From assembly GCA_020349945.1 (NCBI GenBank), contig CP070704.1, positions 2,469,587 to 2,510,933 on the forward strand: a stretch of 41,347 nt of DNA. The letters are read 5' to 3'. A program made the position numbers and the translations under genes. The first letter of the stretch is position 1. Every line of letters starts with the position of its first letter. Under the pieces are notes generated by a model. That model was not told where the DNA came from, searched no databases, and saw only the letters and a list, made by a program, of their open reading frames with translations. Source of the DNA: Deltaproteobacteria bacterium. Its GTDB lineage: Bacteria; Desulfobacterota; DSM-4660; Desulfatiglandales; B25-G16. Below are positions 40,677 to 41,347 of this stretch, in pieces.

Positions 40677-41347
40677 CTAATCTAACCTTTTCCTCAACCT
40701 TTTGACTGCGCATGTAAAAACAATCAATCCGAGGACTATCAACGCAAAGAGTTGGGGCCACAGAACCTTCAGGCCCACTCCTTTTAAAAAGATCCCTCTG
40801 ATAATAACCAGGAAATACCTCAGAGGATTCAAATAGGTTAACCATTGAACCACCACCGGCATGTTGGCGATGGGAAAGACGAAACCGCTCAGCATAAACA
40901 AGGGAAGGATGAAAAAAAAGGTGGTCATCATGGCCTGCTGCTGTGTGGCGGAGATGGTAGATATGAACAGCCCGAGACCCAAGGTGCTCAAAAGGAAAAG
41001 AGATGTGGCAGCAAAAAGGAGAAGCAGACTTCCCTTCAGGGGAATGGAGAACCAGAATACGGCGAACATAATGACCATGACCATTTGAGCCTGGGCAATG
41101 ATGATATAGGGAATGGTTTTGCCAAGAATTAGTTCAACGGGCTTTAAAGGCCCAACGATTAATTGTTCAATGGTACCCGCTTCCCTTTCTCTGATAATGG
41201 CCATGGAGGTAAAGAGAAGAGAAATAAGCATGATCATAAAGGCCACAATACCCGGCACGTAAAAGTTCCGGCTATCAAGGTTTGGATTGTACCATGTCCT
41301 TATTCGAGCATCTATTTTCCCGTAATCAATCCGTTCAGGGTAAAGTT
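40677..41347 (-). CDS. ABC-2 type transporter permease, 5' end beyond the window
   Basis: The frame runs off the window end: codons upstream of the first in-window GTG (41258) continue with WYNPNLDSRNFYVPGI, a conserved pre-helix motif of YhhJ/YbhR-type permeases. The rest has about six membrane helices and the family motif IREREAGTIEQL followed by LILGKTIPY. Such proteins pair with an ABC ATPase and an HlyD-like adaptor for efflux. The substrate is unknown. Roughly the C-terminal 220 residues are present. Confidence 0.92.
   Translation of the reverse strand, partial: LYPERIDYGKIDARIRTWYNPNLDSRNFYVPGIVAFMIMLISLLFTSMAIIREREAGTIEQLIVGPLKPVELILGKTIPYIIIAQAQMVMVIMFAVFWFSIPLKGSLLLLFAATSLFLLSTLGLGLFISTISATQQQAMMTTFFFILPLFMLSGFVFPIANMPVVVQWLTYLNPLRYFLVIIRGIFLKGVGLKVLWPQLFALIVLGLIVFTCAVKRLRKRLD

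Noticed and set aside
40845..41132. Plus-strand frames opposite the ABC-2 permease
   Set aside because: The minus-strand frame has clear membrane helices and family motifs and continues to the window edge; the plus frames are its shadow.
1..41347. CRISPR array, insertion sequence, integrase or prophage genes
   Set aside because: No regularly spaced repeats, transposase motifs or phage structural genes were seen; tRNA genes show no adjacent integrase or duplicated 3' ends.

Overview
This window most likely comes from a Gram-negative deltaproteobacterium in the broad sense (Desulfobacterota-like). Evidence for this is kdsB (LPS Kdo), an LL-diaminopimelate aminotransferase (dapL) lysine route, an ETF:quinone oxidoreductase, FHA-GAF signalling proteins, and an ExeA-like ATPase with a DUF2914 tail. 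The taxonomic call is inference from gene content. No phage, transposon or CRISPR array was seen.

Region 1 (1-8.8 kb) is mostly signalling and small zinc-ribbon genes. It holds the 3' end of a GAF protein, a zinc-ribbon protein, an ExeA-like membrane ATPase with DUF2914, about 0.9 kb of nearly empty DNA, and an FHA-GAF-PAS hybrid histidine kinase. On the minus strand follow tRNA-Phe behind a second zinc-ribbon paralogue, rnhA, and a lone cyclic-nucleotide-binding-fold protein.

Region 2 (9-24.8 kb) is housekeeping, almost all on the plus strand. It contains kdsB, tadA, two tRNA-Ser genes, dnaX, then lysA-dapB-dapL-folK-transaldolase-lytic transglycosylase-pgsA. These are followed by tRNA-Gly and tRNA-Cys behind a clear promoter, an M23 peptidase, secA, argJ and a nucleotide-sugar epimerase. 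The dapL gene seems to start at an ATT codon.

Region 3 (25-36.6 kb) is the most interesting part. An FHA-GAF-class III nucleotide cyclase lies next to a minus-strand block: a PilB/GspE ATPase with extra C-terminal zinc ribbons, a B-box-like zinc membrane protein, a type IV prepilin, and a membrane PAS protein with no output domain. Divergent from the ATPase is a plus-strand block: a CHASE2 receptor Ser/Thr kinase, a PP2C phosphatase and a tandem FHA protein. The arrangement suggests a Ser/Thr-phosphorylation circuit tied to a pilus or secretion machine and to cyclic-nucleotide signalling. This link is inferred from layout, not shown.

Region 4 (36.9-41.3 kb) has small zinc-ribbon and membrane proteins, ndk, ETF-QO, and the 3' part of an ABC-2 permease that runs off the window end.
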